Part shown: positions 1-8,427 of the stretch, piece after piece
How the letters are laid out: each line of letters starts with the position of its first letter
How positions within the stretch are numbered: position 1 is the stretch's first letter
Assembly (NCBI RefSeq): GCF_902501965.1
Contig: NZ_CABWID010000010.1
Coordinates: forward strand, 62,001-126,000
From: Collinsella sp. AK_207A
GTDB taxonomy: Bacteria > Actinomycetota > Coriobacteriia > Coriobacteriales > Coriobacteriaceae
Direction of reading: 5' to 3'
Length of the DNA stretch: 64,000 nt
Made by a program: the position numbers and the translations under genes
Notes under the pieces: generated by a model
What the model saw: only the letters and a program-made list of their open reading frames with translations
The model's database searches: none
What the model was told of the DNA's origin: nothing

Positions 1-390
1 CGTGGCGATGTCCAACAGCAGGCTGTGCGTGCGCGGCGCCATGGCGGAGCCGGCGCAGGCGCGGCGCGCGAGCTCGACGGACTCTGCGTTCACCCCGTCC
101 AGGGCGGCGAGCACCTGGGCGCGGCCGGGTTCGGCGGCAAAGGGGTCGACCACAGCCGCGGCATCGGCCGGCGCCATGGCGGCATCGGCGACCACGGGTA
201 GCGCGGCGTCCGAGGCGGATGCCTGGTAGCGCACGGCGAGCGAACCCACGCGCGGATAGATCGACACCTTGGTGACGACCGGACAATCCATGAGGACGCG
301 GTTGAGCGCGTCCAGATCGGATTCCGGCACACGGCCGGCAAGCTTTACGCGGATGCGCCCCGGCACCTCATGCTCGATGGCGTATTTCAT
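1..390 (-). CDS. Heavy-metal P-type ATPase, N-terminal part (cut by window edge)
   Basis: The first 130 residues of a minus-strand protein are visible; the rest lies beyond base 1. The start MKYAIEHEVPGRIRVKL resembles the degenerate heavy-metal-associated (HMA-like) N-terminal domain found in front of P1B-type metal ATPases in Coriobacteriia and Clostridia. It has no GMxCxxC metal-binding motif, so the domain is probably structural or regulatory. An AAGGAG ribosome binding site lies 8 bases before the ATG at 390. The gene is next to DUF6110 and DUF6219 genes, which commonly accompany such ATPases. The catalytic DKTG, TGE and CPx motifs are outside the window, so the assignment rests on the N-terminus and context. 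Confidence 0.7.
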   Translation of the reverse strand, partial: MKYAIEHEVPGRIRVKLAGRVPESDLDALNRVLMDCPVVTKVSIYPRVGSLAVRYQASASDAALPVVADAAMAPADAAAVVDPFAAEPGRAQVLAALDGVNAESVELARRACAGSAMAPRTHSLLLDIAT

Positions 391-470
391 GGAATGAGCT
401 CCTTCATGGCAGCAGCCGCGCCGGCACGGGTCCGGACGCGGCTGCGAAAACGGGCGGTTCGGCGAGACGG

Positions 471-752
471 TTACTCGGCCTTGGCGTCCTCGGCCTTGTC
501 GGCGCAGCCGCAGGAGCACGCGCAAGCGTCATCGCTGTTGTTGAGGTAGTCGGCCTCGGCAACGATGTCGTCAACGCTGGCCTTGGCCTGCTCGACGATG
601 TCCTGGTAGCCGGCCTTCACGCGCATGCCGGCGGCAACGCCCTGCACGGCCAGGTTGTGGGCGGCATCGGACTTGAGGGCCTTGACGCCCAGGGTGCCCA
701 GCAGGAAGCCGGCGCCGACGAGGAGGGAGTGGGTCTTGTTGAGGCTAATCAT
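471..752 (-). CDS. DUF6110 family small membrane-anchored protein
   Basis: This 93-residue protein has one hydrophobic helix near the N-terminus (about residues 10-25, HSLLVGAGFLLGTLGVKAL). A charged middle contains the pattern YQDIVEQAKASVDDIVAEA, and the tail is Cys-rich (CACSCGC, about residues 77-83). The layout matches DUF6110, a family of unknown function usually next to heavy-metal P-type ATPases. Here it lies about 80 bases upstream of the ATPase gene on the same strand, so cotranscription is likely. The Cys cluster could bind metal and pass it to or sense it for the pump; that role is inferred from neighbourhood only. Confidence 0.75.
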   Translation of the reverse strand: MISLNKTHSLLVGAGFLLGTLGVKALKSDAAHNLAVQGVAAGMRVKAGYQDIVEQAKASVDDIVAEADYLNNSDDACACSCGCADKAEDAKAE

Positions 753-854
753 GAGAGCGACCTTTCTGCTCGCTTGCTATTGAACGTTGTTTAACATACG
801 CTCTGAAGCCCAAGATAGGCTATGGTTACTTCTGTCTATCATATTGTATGCATA

Positions 855-870
855 GTTTGCGATGGCAAAC
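855..870. promoter_or_regulatory. Palindrome in the divergent DUF6110/DUF6219 promoter region
   Basis: GTTTGC and GCAAAC form an inverted repeat separated by 4 bases, between the minus-strand DUF6110/ATPase genes and the plus-strand DUF6219 peptide. The surrounding 780-860 stretch is AT-richer than its neighbours, as expected of a promoter. It is a plausible operator for a metal-responsive regulator, but no regulator gene is visible in the window. Confidence 0.35.
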
Positions 871-920
871 GGATACGTTCGCCCAATGCAACAGGTGCGA
901 CACATCCGAGGGGAGGCGGG

Positions 921-1001
921 ATGAAACAGCACAAGTTCTGGGCCTACGCCATGGTGTTCTGCGCCGTCATGGCGGTGTGGACGGGTCGCAAGCACGCGTA
1001 G
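921..1001 (+). CDS. DUF6219 family micro-protein (26 aa)
   Basis: A very short reading frame starts with ATG at 921 and ends with TAG at 999-1001. It encodes 26 residues beginning MKQHKFWAYAMVFCAVM and ending TGRKHA. A strong GGGGAGGCGGG ribosome binding site ends just before the start. It has one hydrophobic segment and basic ends, and closely resembles DUF6219, a family of single-span peptides found with DUF6110 and heavy-metal ATPases. A strong terminator follows at 1035-1086, so it forms its own transcription unit divergent from the ATPase genes. Function is unknown; a small regulatory subunit of the pump is a guess. Confidence 0.65.
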   Translation: MKQHKFWAYAMVFCAVMAVWTGRKHA

Positions 1002-1034
1002 GCACCGAGCTGGAAGCTCGGCTCGGCACATGCA

Positions 1035-1086
1035 ACGGACGCCTGCCCCCCGGCAATGTCTCATCGGGGGGCAGGCGTCCGTTTTC
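1035..1086 (+). terminator. Rho-independent terminator after DUF6219 gene
   Basis: An 18-base GC-rich stem (1035-1052 with 1065-1082) with a 12-base loop is followed by GTTTTCC. It lies between the micro-protein gene and the convergent metA gene. Confidence 0.8.
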
Positions 1087-1112
1087 CGCTTTGAGGACTC
1101 ACGCGGTCGCCG

Positions 1113-2036
1113 CTAGTCCCGCCCGGCGCGCTCGATGTCGTAGGGCGTGGTCTGATACACGTAGTAGTTCAGCCAATTGGTGTAGAGCAGCTGCGCCTGG
1201 CTGCGCCAACGGTTGAGCGGCGGGCGGGTGGGGTCGTCGTCGGGGAAGTAGTTCTCCGGAACCTGGGGGTTCAGGCCCGCGGCCACGTCGCGCTCGTACT
1301 CCAGCTTGAGCGTGTCGCGATCGTACTCGGGATGCCCGAACACGAAGAAGCGGCGACTGTCCGTGGACTTGACGATGTAGAGGCCCACCTGCGGGCTCTC
1401 GGCAATAACCTCCAGCTCGGGCACGGCCTCAACGTCTGAGCGGCGAACCTCGGTGTTGCGCGAGTGAACGGCGAAGAAGCGATCGTCCAGACCGCGGACA
1501 AGCGGGCTCGAGGGCTTGACCAGCACGTGCTCGAACACACCCGACGCCTTTGCGGGCAGATCGTGCTTCTGGATGCCGTAGTGGTAGTAGAGTCCCGCCT
1601 GCGCACCCCAGCAGATGTGCAGGGTGGAATGCACGTGCGTGGTGGACCAGGCCATGATGTCGCAAAGCTCGGGCCAGTAGTCCACCTCCTCAAAGGGCAT
1701 CTGCTCCACGGGTGCCCCGGTGATGATGAGGCCGTCGTAGTGTTCGTCGCGCACGTCGTCGAAGGTGCGATAGAACGTCTCCAGATGGTTCTTGGAGACG
1801 TGTGTGGCCTCGTGCGTACGGGTGCGCAGCAGCTCGACCTCCACCTGCAGCGGGGTGTTGGAGAGCTTGCGCATGATCTGCGTCTCCGTGGCGATCTTGG
1901 TGGGCATGAGGTTCAAGATGAGCACGCGCAGCGGACGAATGTCCTGGTGCAGCGCGCGAAACTCGGTCATGACGAAGATATTCTCGCTCTCAAGCTCCGC
2001 GGTGGCGGGCAGGGCGTCTGGTATGCGGATGGGCAT
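1113..2036 (-). CDS. metA: Homoserine O-acyltransferase, predicted acetyl-CoA specific
   Basis: This 307-residue cytosolic enzyme acylates L-homoserine at the start of methionine synthesis. MetA-family catalytic residues fall at the classical positions: Cys142 in HICWGAQAG, and His235 and Glu237 in FGHPEYDR. Position 111 is Glu (TGAPVEQ). In this family Glu111 goes with acetyl-CoA use and Gly111 with succinyl-CoA, so the product is predicted to be O-acetylhomoserine despite the homoserine O-succinyltransferase name often used. The start at 2036 was chosen because GAGGAGG lies 5 bases upstream and the length then matches the family; an open frame continues further upstream but has no such site. 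recQ lies upstream on the same strand. A TACAAT-like -10 box is about 30 bases before the start. Confidence 0.95.
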   Translation of the reverse strand: MPIRIPDALPATAELESENIFVMTEFRALHQDIRPLRVLILNLMPTKIATETQIMRKLSNTPLQVEVELLRTRTHEATHVSKNHLETFYRTFDDVRDEHYDGLIITGAPVEQMPFEEVDYWPELCDIMAWSTTHVHSTLHICWGAQAGLYYHYGIQKHDLPAKASGVFEHVLVKPSSPLVRGLDDRFFAVHSRNTEVRRSDVEAVPELEVIAESPQVGLYIVKSTDSRRFFVFGHPEYDRDTLKLEYERDVAAGLNPQVPENYFPDDDPTRPPLNRWRSQAQLLYTNWLNYYVYQTTPYDIERAGRD

Positions 2037-2137
2037 GACAGCCTCCTCGGTTCGTTCATCTGGGCACATTGTAGCCGGTCGAGACGGGTTGAGAAACGAA
2101 GGGGTTTCGCGAGCTCCGCAGCGCGGGCGAGCCGGCG

Positions 2138-4189
2138 CTACTGCCCCGCCCCGCGCGCCTCGAAGTCCGCGATCTCTTGCAGGAACAGGTCGCCAAAGTC
2201 GTCGGCCTTCTTCTCGCCGATGCCCGGAACGGCGAGCAGCGACTCGCGATCGCGCGGGCGCAGGCGGCAGAACGCACGGAGCGTCTTGTCGGGGAGCACC
2301 ATGTAAGGCGCCCATTGTCGTTCGCTCGCGATGCGCGTGCGGAGCGCGCGCAGGCGATCGTAGAGCTCGGCGTCGTCCTCGTGCGAGACACCCGCGCCGG
2401 GACCGGTACCTGCGGCCACGGCCTCCTCGCGCAGCAGATCGACCGCCTTGGCCACCCGGCGCGTGCGGCCGGCGGCGCTCTTGGCGGCGCGCTTCTTGAT
2501 GGCGAAGGTGAAGGGGATGCGCGGGGCGTTCTCCGCGGACGAGCTGTCCCCCGCGCCCGCCGCAACGGCGTCGCAGCGCGCCGCGGCGGCCTGGTCCATC
2601 GCCTCCCGCATACGCGGGCCAAAGCCGATGGTGGCGAACTTCCCCTGCGCCTGCTCAAGGTAGCCGCTGCCCACGAGCTGATCGATCACGTCCCTGATCT
2701 TGCCGGTCGGCACGTCCTTGAGCGCACCGTAGCCCTCGAGCTGGTCTAACCGGTACTGTCGCACGCGCTCGTTGTTGGCACCGTGCAGCGCTTCGGCGAG
2801 CGCTGCCTTGCCGAAGCGCCCCCGCACCGCTCGGACGAACCGCAGCACCGCGAGTGCCTCGGCCGTCACATCCTCCACCTCGAAGTCCGTGAGGCAATTA
2901 CTGCAGTTACCGCACCCGTGCGGACGCTCCCCCGCGGAATCGGCGCCGCCTCGCCGGGGCTCCGTCTCGCCGAAATAGCGGAGGATGTACTCGCGCAGGC
3001 AGCCCGTAGTCTGGCAATAGCCCTCCATCTGGGCGAGCAGCCGGTAGCGGTTCTGCCGCGAAGCGTCGCGCTGCTCCGAATCGAACACGCCCTCCTCCGG
3101 GTCGCGGTCGATGAAGTAGCACCGAAGCCTGAAGTCGCTGCCGTTCCACAGCAGGATACAGCTCGCCGGGTCCCCGTCGCGCCCCGCGCGGCCCGCTTCC
3201 TGGTAGTACGCCTCGATGCTCTCGGGCACGTTGTTATGGATGACGTAGCGCACGTTGGGCTTGTCGATGCCCATGCCGAAGGCGTTCGTGGCCACCATGA
3301 TGGGAACGCGGTCGTCGATGAACGCTTCCTGGCTCTCGCGACGGTCGGCGTCGCCCATACCGGCGTGGTAGCGCCCCACGGAAATCCCCTGCGGCATGAG
3401 CTCGAAGGAGAGCTCCTGGCTGAGCTGGTCCACCGCCTTGCGGGTGGCGCAGTAGATGATGCCGCTTTCCTCGGCATGCTCGCGCACGTAATCCAAGATC
3501 CAGCGCACCTTGGCCTTCTCGCCCATCTCTTCCACGCCAAAGTAGAGGTTCGCGCGGTCGAAGCCCGTTATCGTGGTCTCGGGATCGCGAAGCCCCAGCA
3601 TAGCGACGATATCCGCGCGCACACGCTCCGTGGCGGTGGCAGTAAAGGCGGCGAGCACCGGCCGCGTGGGCAGCGCGTCTATGAACTGAGAGATCTGCAG
3701 GTACGAGGGACGAAAGTCCTGGCCCCACTGGCTCACGCAATGTGCCTCGTCCACGGCGATGAGCGGGATGCCCAGACCGCCCGGTGCGGCCGTCGCCTGG
3801 GCGAACGCCAGAAAGCGCGGGTCTTCCAAACGCTCCGGAGCCACGTACATGATCTGGTACCAGCCTTCGGACGCGCGCTTGAGCACCGTGTTCTGCTGGG
3901 CCGGCGTGAGGCTGGAGTTGAGGTAGCTGGGACGGGCGCCCGCCGCCTTAAGCGCGCGGACCTGGTCGCCCATGAGCGAGACGAGCGGGCTGATGACGAG
4001 GGTAAGGCCCGGCAACGCGAGCGCGGGCACCTGGTAGCAGATGGACTTGCCGGCACCCGTGGGCATGACGCCCAGGGCGTCGCGACCGGAGAGGATAGCC
4101 TGGACCATGCGATCTTGCCCCGGGCGGAAGGTCTCGTAGCCCCAATAGCGCTTGAGCGTCTCGAGCGCTGCATCTATCGCGCCGGGCAT
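2138..4189 (-). CDS. recQ: ATP-dependent DNA helicase RecQ
   Basis: This 683-residue protein is a superfamily 2, 3'-5' DNA helicase for recombination repair and restart of stalled forks. The helicase core starts with the RecQ motif 0 region ([11 protein letters not shown]), then Walker [10 protein letters not shown] and the DEAH box [16 protein letters not shown]. Motif VI follows as GRAGRDG. The RQC zinc site is visible as [11 protein letters not shown] followed by GCGNCSNC at about residues 395-435. An HRDC domain occupies the C-terminus (about 610-680), including [13 protein letters not shown]. The ATG at 4189 is preceded by AGGGGAGGAGG. A second, collapsed recQ copy lies at 10088-10265. 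Confidence 0.97.
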   Translation of the reverse strand: MPGAIDAALETLKRYWGYETFRPGQDRMVQAILSGRDALGVMPTGAGKSICYQVPALALPGLTLVISPLVSLMGDQVRALKAAGARPSYLNSSLTPAQQNTVLKRASEGWYQIMYVAPERLEDPRFLAFAQATAAPGGLGIPLIAVDEAHCVSQWGQDFRPSYLQISQFIDALPTRPVLAAFTATATERVRADIVAMLGLRDPETTITGFDRANLYFGVEEMGEKAKVRWILDYVREHAEESGIIYCATRKAVDQLSQELSFELMPQGISVGRYHAGMGDADRRESQEAFIDDRVPIMVATNAFGMGIDKPNVRYVIHNNVPESIEAYYQEAGRAGRDGDPASCILLWNGSDFRLRCYFIDRDPEEGVFDSEQRDASRQNRYRLLAQMEGYCQTTGCLREYILRYFGETEPRRGGADSAGERPHGCGNCSNCLTDFEVEDVTAEALAVLRFVRAVRGRFGKAALAEALHGANNERVRQYRLDQLEGYGALKDVPTGKIRDVIDQLVGSGYLEQAQGKFATIGFGPRMREAMDQAAAARCDAVAAGAGDSSSAENAPRIPFTFAIKKRAAKSAAGRTRRVAKAVDLLREEAVAAGTGPGAGVSHEDDAELYDRLRALRTRIASERQWAPYMVLPDKTLRAFCRLRPRDRESLLAVPGIGEKKADDFGDLFLQEIADFEARGAGQ

Positions 4190-4285
4190 GGCCCTCCTCC
4201 CCTCGCTGCACCGTGTTCCGCCGTCGGACTATCCAGTATACGCCGGCAGTTTCGGCCTCCGCCCTTCGCGCTTTACGATTGATAC

Positions 4286-4440
4286 TCAGCGCTCGAGCAG
4301 CACGCGGCCCATCTGGGTGACGTCGTAGCCCGTGATGGCCGCAACCTCGGTGCGAAACGCGCAGGTCTTGGTCAGGCTCCCCACGGCCTCGGATGCCTTG
4401 CGCGCGGTTGGCGCGAGCGAGAGTGCCACGTCCAGGACGG
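4286..4440 (-). pseudogene. C-terminal fragment of an unidentified protein
   Basis: The minus frame ending with TGA at 4286 encodes a protein-like tail of about 50 residues (ending TGYDVTQMGRVLLER). Upstream of about 4440 the frame runs antisense into the Mop gene, so the 5' part of this gene is gone. I do not recognise the family. Its loss point coincides with the loss of the 5' end of the plus-strand Mop gene, so one rearrangement probably removed both gene starts. Whether it was ever a real gene is inferred from composition only. Confidence 0.4.
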
Positions 4441-4444
4441 TGCC

Positions 4445-4810
4445 GTGAACGGCGTCGTCTCCATCGACCTCGGCGATGCGACCATCAAGGCTGACATCAC
4501 CATGGAGGCCATCGAGAGCCTGGGCCTCGAGGAGGGCATGGAGTCCTACGCCATCATCAAGGCCACGAACGTGATGTTCGCCGCCGGCAGCGAGCGCATC
4601 GCGAACATCTCCGCCCGCAACCAGCTCGTCGGCACCATCGAGAGCGTGAAGGAGGGTGCCGTGAACGGTCACGTGCGCCTGGCACTGGCCGACGGAAGCC
4701 ACATCATGGGCTCCATCACCAACGAGGCCATCGAGAACCTGGGCCTGAAGGCCGGCGAGCCCGCCGTCGCCATTATCAAGGCCACGGACGTCATCGTCGG
4801 CGTGGAGTAA
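4445..4810 (+). CDS. Molybdate-binding Mop/TOBE protein, apparently 5'-truncated
   Basis: This 121-residue protein has two molbindin-like (Mop) repeats. The second is complete (SARNQLVGTIESVKEGAVNG at about residues 55-75, to the C-terminus). The first lacks its opening strand and begins only at NGVVSIDLGD, the part that follows SVKEGAV in the intact repeat. Upstream codons in the same frame do not encode the missing piece. Intact DiMop proteins bind molybdate or tungstate oligomerically in the cytosol. The GTG at 4445 has an AGGA 7 bases upstream, so a shortened protein may still be made, but the first OB-like fold would be incomplete. A terminator follows at 4858-4888. It is probably a decayed gene. 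Confidence 0.7.
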   Translation: MNGVVSIDLGDATIKADITMEAIESLGLEEGMESYAIIKATNVMFAAGSERIANISARNQLVGTIESVKEGAVNGHVRLALADGSHIMGSITNEAIENLGLKAGEPAVAIIKATDVIVGVE

Positions 4811-4857
4811 CGCGTAGGGCATTTTGCCTGACGGCCTGCAATTCAGCCCGAACTGAC

Positions 4858-4888
4858 CAGGGGCTTCCCCGGAACGGGGAAGCCCCTG
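4858..4888 (+). terminator. Terminator after the Mop gene
   Basis: A perfect 13-base stem (4858-4870 with 4876-4888) with a 5-base loop is followed by ATTTCGTT. It is placed to end the Mop transcript. Confidence 0.7.
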
Positions 4889-4917
4889 ATTTCGTTGAAA
4901 GGGTCTGAGGTTATTAC

Positions 4918-5325
4918 AAACCGGGACGATACTGTACGGATTTTTGTTGTCCGCAGCAAAACCAAGTCGATACTGTACGGGTTTTTAGGGGGACGGCGAC
5001 GATAGGTGTACTCACGCGGCAAGAAAACCGCAGGTAACAGAAGCGCCAACCTGCTCTCTACTCCGATACACCCCAGAAAACCCGTAAAGTATCGGCCTAG
5101 TTATTCAGCCGGTGGCCAAAACCCGTACAGTAAGGGACAGGTTTTCCACTCGTCGACAAATGCCGGATCGGGGGGTGCGGACACTTTTCCGCGCCTCAGG
5201 CAGCAAGTCAGAGACTCCTTCTCCAATCGCTCGGACTCAACCAGCCGAGGGACTCCTTGATGCGTTCCTCAAACCAACTAGGTTTCCCCACCGGACTCCA
5301 AAACCCATACCAAACCGGGCAGGCT
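4918..5325. repeat. Cluster 1 of a dispersed AAACC...GGTTTT repeat family
   Basis: Several related units of about 27 bases lie in the gene-free stretch 4889-5483, in both orientations. They are at 4918-4945, 4958-4986, 5077-5102 and 5118-5145, with a weaker one at 5300-5325. A typical unit reads AAAACCCGTAAAGTATCGGC then CTAGTT, or the reverse complement with GATACTGTACGGGTTTTT. Ends are AAACC and GGTTTT, so each is a loose inverted repeat. The same family recurs at 23311-23816. Spacing is irregular, unlike CRISPR. No gene is recognised in the stretch. Confidence 0.7.
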
Positions 5326-5483
5326 GGATGCCAACATGTGTGCGTTCCAAGCCCACCGACTGCCGGGAACCATCGATCGCGGGTATCGCTGCCCATCTTG
5401 TGTACGATTGAAGCCTGTTAGCATGCGGGCACCCCATCCGCTCCATGCCGACAAGCTGTCGAACGCAGGGGGAAAGCCAGGTT

Positions 5484-6692
5484 ATGAAGTACGATTTCAC
5501 CTCCAAGCTGGAGCGTGTCGGTTTCGATGCCGAGGCCGTGGAGAGCGTGGGCAAGCGGACAGGCCTCGCCCCCGAGGCCCCAAAGCCCGGGTTCGACCTC
5601 ATCCCCATGTGGGTTGCTGACATGAACTTCCCCTGCGTCCCCACCGTCCAGCAGGCGCTAATCCAGCGCGTGGAGCATCCGGCGTTCGGGTACTTCAAGC
5701 CGCGCGAGGAGTACTTCGCCAAGATCATCGAGTGGCAGCGACGCCACAACGGCGTTACGGATTTGGAGCCGCAGCATATCGGCTACGAGAACGGCGTGCT
5801 CGGCGGGCTGGTCTCCACGCTGCAGAGTTTCTGCGCACCGGGCGACAAGGTGTTGGTGCACAGCCCCACCTACATCGGGTTTACCAACAGCGTGACCAAC
5901 GCGGGGTTCCGGCTGGTGCATTCGCCGCTCAAGATCGAGGACGGCGTGTGGCGCATGGACTTCGCCGACATGGAGTGTAAGCTGTCCGAACAGCATATCC
6001 ACGCGGCCATCTTCTGCTCACCGCACAACCCCAGCGGTCGCGTCTGGGAGCGCTGGGAGATCGAGCGCGCCATGGAGCTGTTCCGTCGCTACGACTGCGT
6101 GGTCATCTCTGACGAGATCTGGAGCGACCTCATTCGTCCCGGCTTCAAGCACGTGCCAACGCAGAGCGTGAGCGAGGACGCGCGAAATCGCACGGTCGCT
6201 CTTTACGCGCCGAGCAAGACCTTCAATCTGGCGGGTCTGGTGGGCGCGTACCATATTATCTACAACGACCACCTGCGCGATCGCGTGCAGTCGGTGGCGT
6301 CCAAGTGCCAATACAACGAGATGAACGTGCTTTCCATGCACGCGCTGCTGGGCGCGTACGAGCCGGAGGGCTACGAGTGGGTGGACGAGCTCAACCAGGT
6401 GATTGCCGGCAACGTGGACTTCGCGCGGGCGTATATGGCGGAGCACTTCGAGGGTGTGACGTCCTGCCTGCCGCAGGGGACGTACATGCTGTTCGTGGAC
6501 TGCAGTGGCTGGTGCCAGGCACATGGCAAGACTATCGAGGACGTGGAACATGCGGCTTGGAATGTGGGCGTGGCCGTGCAGGATGGGCGGATGTTCCTTG
6601 GGCGGTGTCATCTGCGGATGAACCTGGCGCTGCCGTTTTCCCGCGTGCAGGAGGCTTTCGAGCGTCTGGATCGCTACGTGTTCAACGCGTAG
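5484..6692 (+). CDS. malY: MalY/PatB-type PLP aminotransferase or cystathionine beta-lyase, copy 1
   Basis: This 402-residue cytosolic PLP enzyme is of fold type I, class I/II. The opening includes IPMWVADMNFP, typical of MalY/PatB C-S lyases. The PLP-binding lysine lies in YAPSKTFNLAGLVG, the PLP-contacting Asp in ISDEIWSDL, and the substrate carboxylate Arg near the end in HLRMNLALP. Family members cleave cystathionine or cysteine S-conjugates; E. coli MalY also represses maltose genes. The start at 5484 is chosen by alignment with copy 2 (17640-18842), which begins MKYDFTS in the same way. The ribosome site is weak. It lies alone between the repeat field and an IS remnant. Confidence 0.88.
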   Translation: MKYDFTSKLERVGFDAEAVESVGKRTGLAPEAPKPGFDLIPMWVADMNFPCVPTVQQALIQRVEHPAFGYFKPREEYFAKIIEWQRRHNGVTDLEPQHIGYENGVLGGLVSTLQSFCAPGDKVLVHSPTYIGFTNSVTNAGFRLVHSPLKIEDGVWRMDFADMECKLSEQHIHAAIFCSPHNPSGRVWERWEIERAMELFRRYDCVVISDEIWSDLIRPGFKHVPTQSVSEDARNRTVALYAPSKTFNLAGLVGAYHIIYNDHLRDRVQSVASKCQYNEMNVLSMHALLGAYEPEGYEWVDELNQVIAGNVDFARAYMAEHFEGVTSCLPQGTYMLFVDCSGWCQAHGKTIEDVEHAAWNVGVAVQDGRMFLGRCHLRMNLALPFSRVQEAFERLDRYVFNA

Positions 6693-6718
6693 GGAACGCG
6701 GGTTGGCTTAGTTGGGCG

Positions 6719-7058
6719 CTACGAACCAAACTGAGCCGACCTCGCGTCGTATCCGTAGGTACTCTTACACATCCCGAAGAGGCTCGGGGCCTCGCCCGGA
6801 GAGTACCCGGAGTCCTTCCTCGGCCTCTCGCCTAACGCGGTCTGCCGCTTCTTCGAGAGCCTCTCCGGGCCTCCTGCTTTTGGGTCGCGCATCAGCTCCG
6901 CATGACCCTGATCTCGATTAGCTCCTCGCGGCACTTCGCCTCGAGCTCCCCCCGGCTGAGGGACCCGAGTCCGTCGTCACCCGCCCCCTTCGCCCGGTTG
7001 GCGACGAGGCCTCCGCTCGAGACGTTCAGCCGCCTCGCCACGTCGCAGGGCCGCATGC
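6719..7058 (-). mobile_element. IS3/IS150-type transposase remnant (copy 1)
   Basis: Minus-strand codons give a helix-turn-helix opening (MRPCDVARRLNVSSGGLVAN) then SRGELEAKCREELIE. After a frame change near 6900 they continue as LMRDPKAGGPERLSKK and SLFGMCKSTYGYDAR. These match the better preserved remnant at 16245-16945 almost residue for residue. No DDE catalytic domain, no complete ends and no intact frame remain. The fragment fills the whole gap between malY copy 1 and the MFS gene, ending 2 bases from the MFS stop codon. Confidence 0.75.
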
Positions 7059-7059
7059 C

Positions 7060-8424
7060 CTACTTCGCACCCGTGCTTGCAGCGTATTCCCGCTCGCGAC
7101 GGGCCACCTCATCGATGAGAATCGCGTCACCGTGGCGCGTGAAGGCCAGACACGCGGCCATGGCGACGCCCATGAGCGTGATATAGCCAAAGAGCATGCT
7201 GGGCGCCACGTCCATAACCACACCGGAGAGGATGGGGGTCACCACCTGCGCCACCATAGACGACGTGTAGTAGTAGCCCGAGTAGCGGCCCACGGAATTG
7301 GAGTTGCAGTTCTCCACCAGCATGGTGAACACGCACAGGTCCACACCGCCCAACGCCACGCCCATGAGCAGGAACACCGCGTAGAACGCCGGCGTAAAGC
7401 CGGGCACCAGCCACAACACGGCCGGGCACACCACCATGATGGCCGCGCTTGCGAGTGCCACCTTCTTGCGGCCGATCTTGAGCGACAGGTTGGCCACGGG
7501 CACGTAGCTCGCCAACGCGCCCACGATGGTCACGATGTTGATGACGGCGTACGAGCCACCGGCGAGGCCGTAGAACGTATCGGCGTAACGGGAGATATTG
7601 GTCGTCATGGCGTTGTAGCTCATGTAGTAGAAGAACGTGGCACCTAGCAGCAAGGCGATAGACACGAGCAGAGATTTGTCGGTGATGCGGTTCTTGCCAC
7701 CGGCCTCGGGCGAGTCGTCCACGTCGATCTCGTCTTCCTTGATGCCCATCTCAAGGCTCTTGGCGTGCATTTGTCCCACGAGCTCGGGCTCCCGCACGAA
7801 TCGCGCATAGACCAGCGCGCTCGCAGCTATAACTACGGCCTGAAGCGCGAAGATGGGCAGGTAGTTAGGCTTTCCCTCCTTCGCCACCAAAAGAGCGATG
7901 GCAACGAGCATGACGCCCGTGCCCGCGTATCCCACGATCTTCTCGAGCGAATCGGCCTTGGTACGCAGCGGGCGCGGCGTGATATCCGCCACGATGGCCA
8001 CCGTCATGGTGCGGTACATGCAGATGGCGAGCAGCGTCACGAGAATGGCCGCGATGAGCAGCGGCAGGCTACCCATGCCATCGGCAACGGCAATGAGCGG
8101 TACGGACACCATGGCGATGGCCGAGCCCGCAAGGATGAACGGCGTGCGGCGCCCTAGCTTGGAGCCGCAGCGGTCGGACAAGATGCCAAAGAGCGGCAGC
8201 AGGAACAGTCCGAACACGTTGTCCACGGCCATGACGGCGCCGGTCATGGCGTTGTCCATGCCGAACGTGTTGGTGAGAATCTTGGGCACCAAGCCGTCGA
8301 ACACCTGCCAGAAGCTGATCATGCCCATGAACGGCAGGGACGCGAGCATGACCGCGCGGGTGTTGAGCGCGGCGGCCGCCCTGGTGGAACCGGCAACGGA
8401 ATCAGCCATCGCATTCTTCGCCAT
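7060..8424 (-). CDS. MFS transporter (12 predicted membrane helices)
   Basis: This 454-residue inner-membrane permease has a hydrophobic pattern consistent with 12 helices and a charged central loop at about residues 215-250. An MFS loop 2-3 signature is visible as GILSDRCGSKLGRRTPF. The layout resembles the GPH/SLC45-like glycoside transporter side of the superfamily, which often exchanges sugars or glycosides with cations; the substrate cannot be read from sequence. It starts 3 bases after the stop codon of the upstream M20 peptidase gene, so the two are surely cotranscribed, and uptake of the peptidase substrate or product is a reasonable guess. Its 3' end abuts an IS remnant, so its original downstream neighbour may be lost. 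Confidence 0.85.
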   Translation of the reverse strand: MAKNAMADSVAGSTRAAAALNTRAVMLASLPFMGMISFWQVFDGLVPKILTNTFGMDNAMTGAVMAVDNVFGLFLLPLFGILSDRCGSKLGRRTPFILAGSAIAMVSVPLIAVADGMGSLPLLIAAILVTLLAICMYRTMTVAIVADITPRPLRTKADSLEKIVGYAGTGVMLVAIALLVAKEGKPNYLPIFALQAVVIAASALVYARFVREPELVGQMHAKSLEMGIKEDEIDVDDSPEAGGKNRITDKSLLVSIALLLGATFFYYMSYNAMTTNISRYADTFYGLAGGSYAVINIVTIVGALASYVPVANLSLKIGRKKVALASAAIMVVCPAVLWLVPGFTPAFYAVFLLMGVALGGVDLCVFTMLVENCNSNSVGRYSGYYYTSSMVAQVVTPILSGVVMDVAPSMLFGYITLMGVAMAACLAFTRHGDAILIDEVARREREYAASTGAK

Positions 8425-8427
8425 GTC

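Noticed and set aside
848-1216. A 122-codon plus-strand frame covering the DUF6219 region
   Set aside because: It runs through the terminator and into metA antisense, with Arg/Ala-rich composition typical of GC-rich shadow frames. The 26-codon frame with a ribosome site is the better gene.
2783-4282. A 499-codon frame antisense to recQ
   Set aside because: It mirrors the codon bias of recQ and has no recognised domain; the same holds for long antisense frames over mfd, bgl, hya and PTS genes.
4918-5325. Possible CRISPR array
   Set aside because: Units alternate orientation, spacing is irregular, cores differ, and no cas genes are near.
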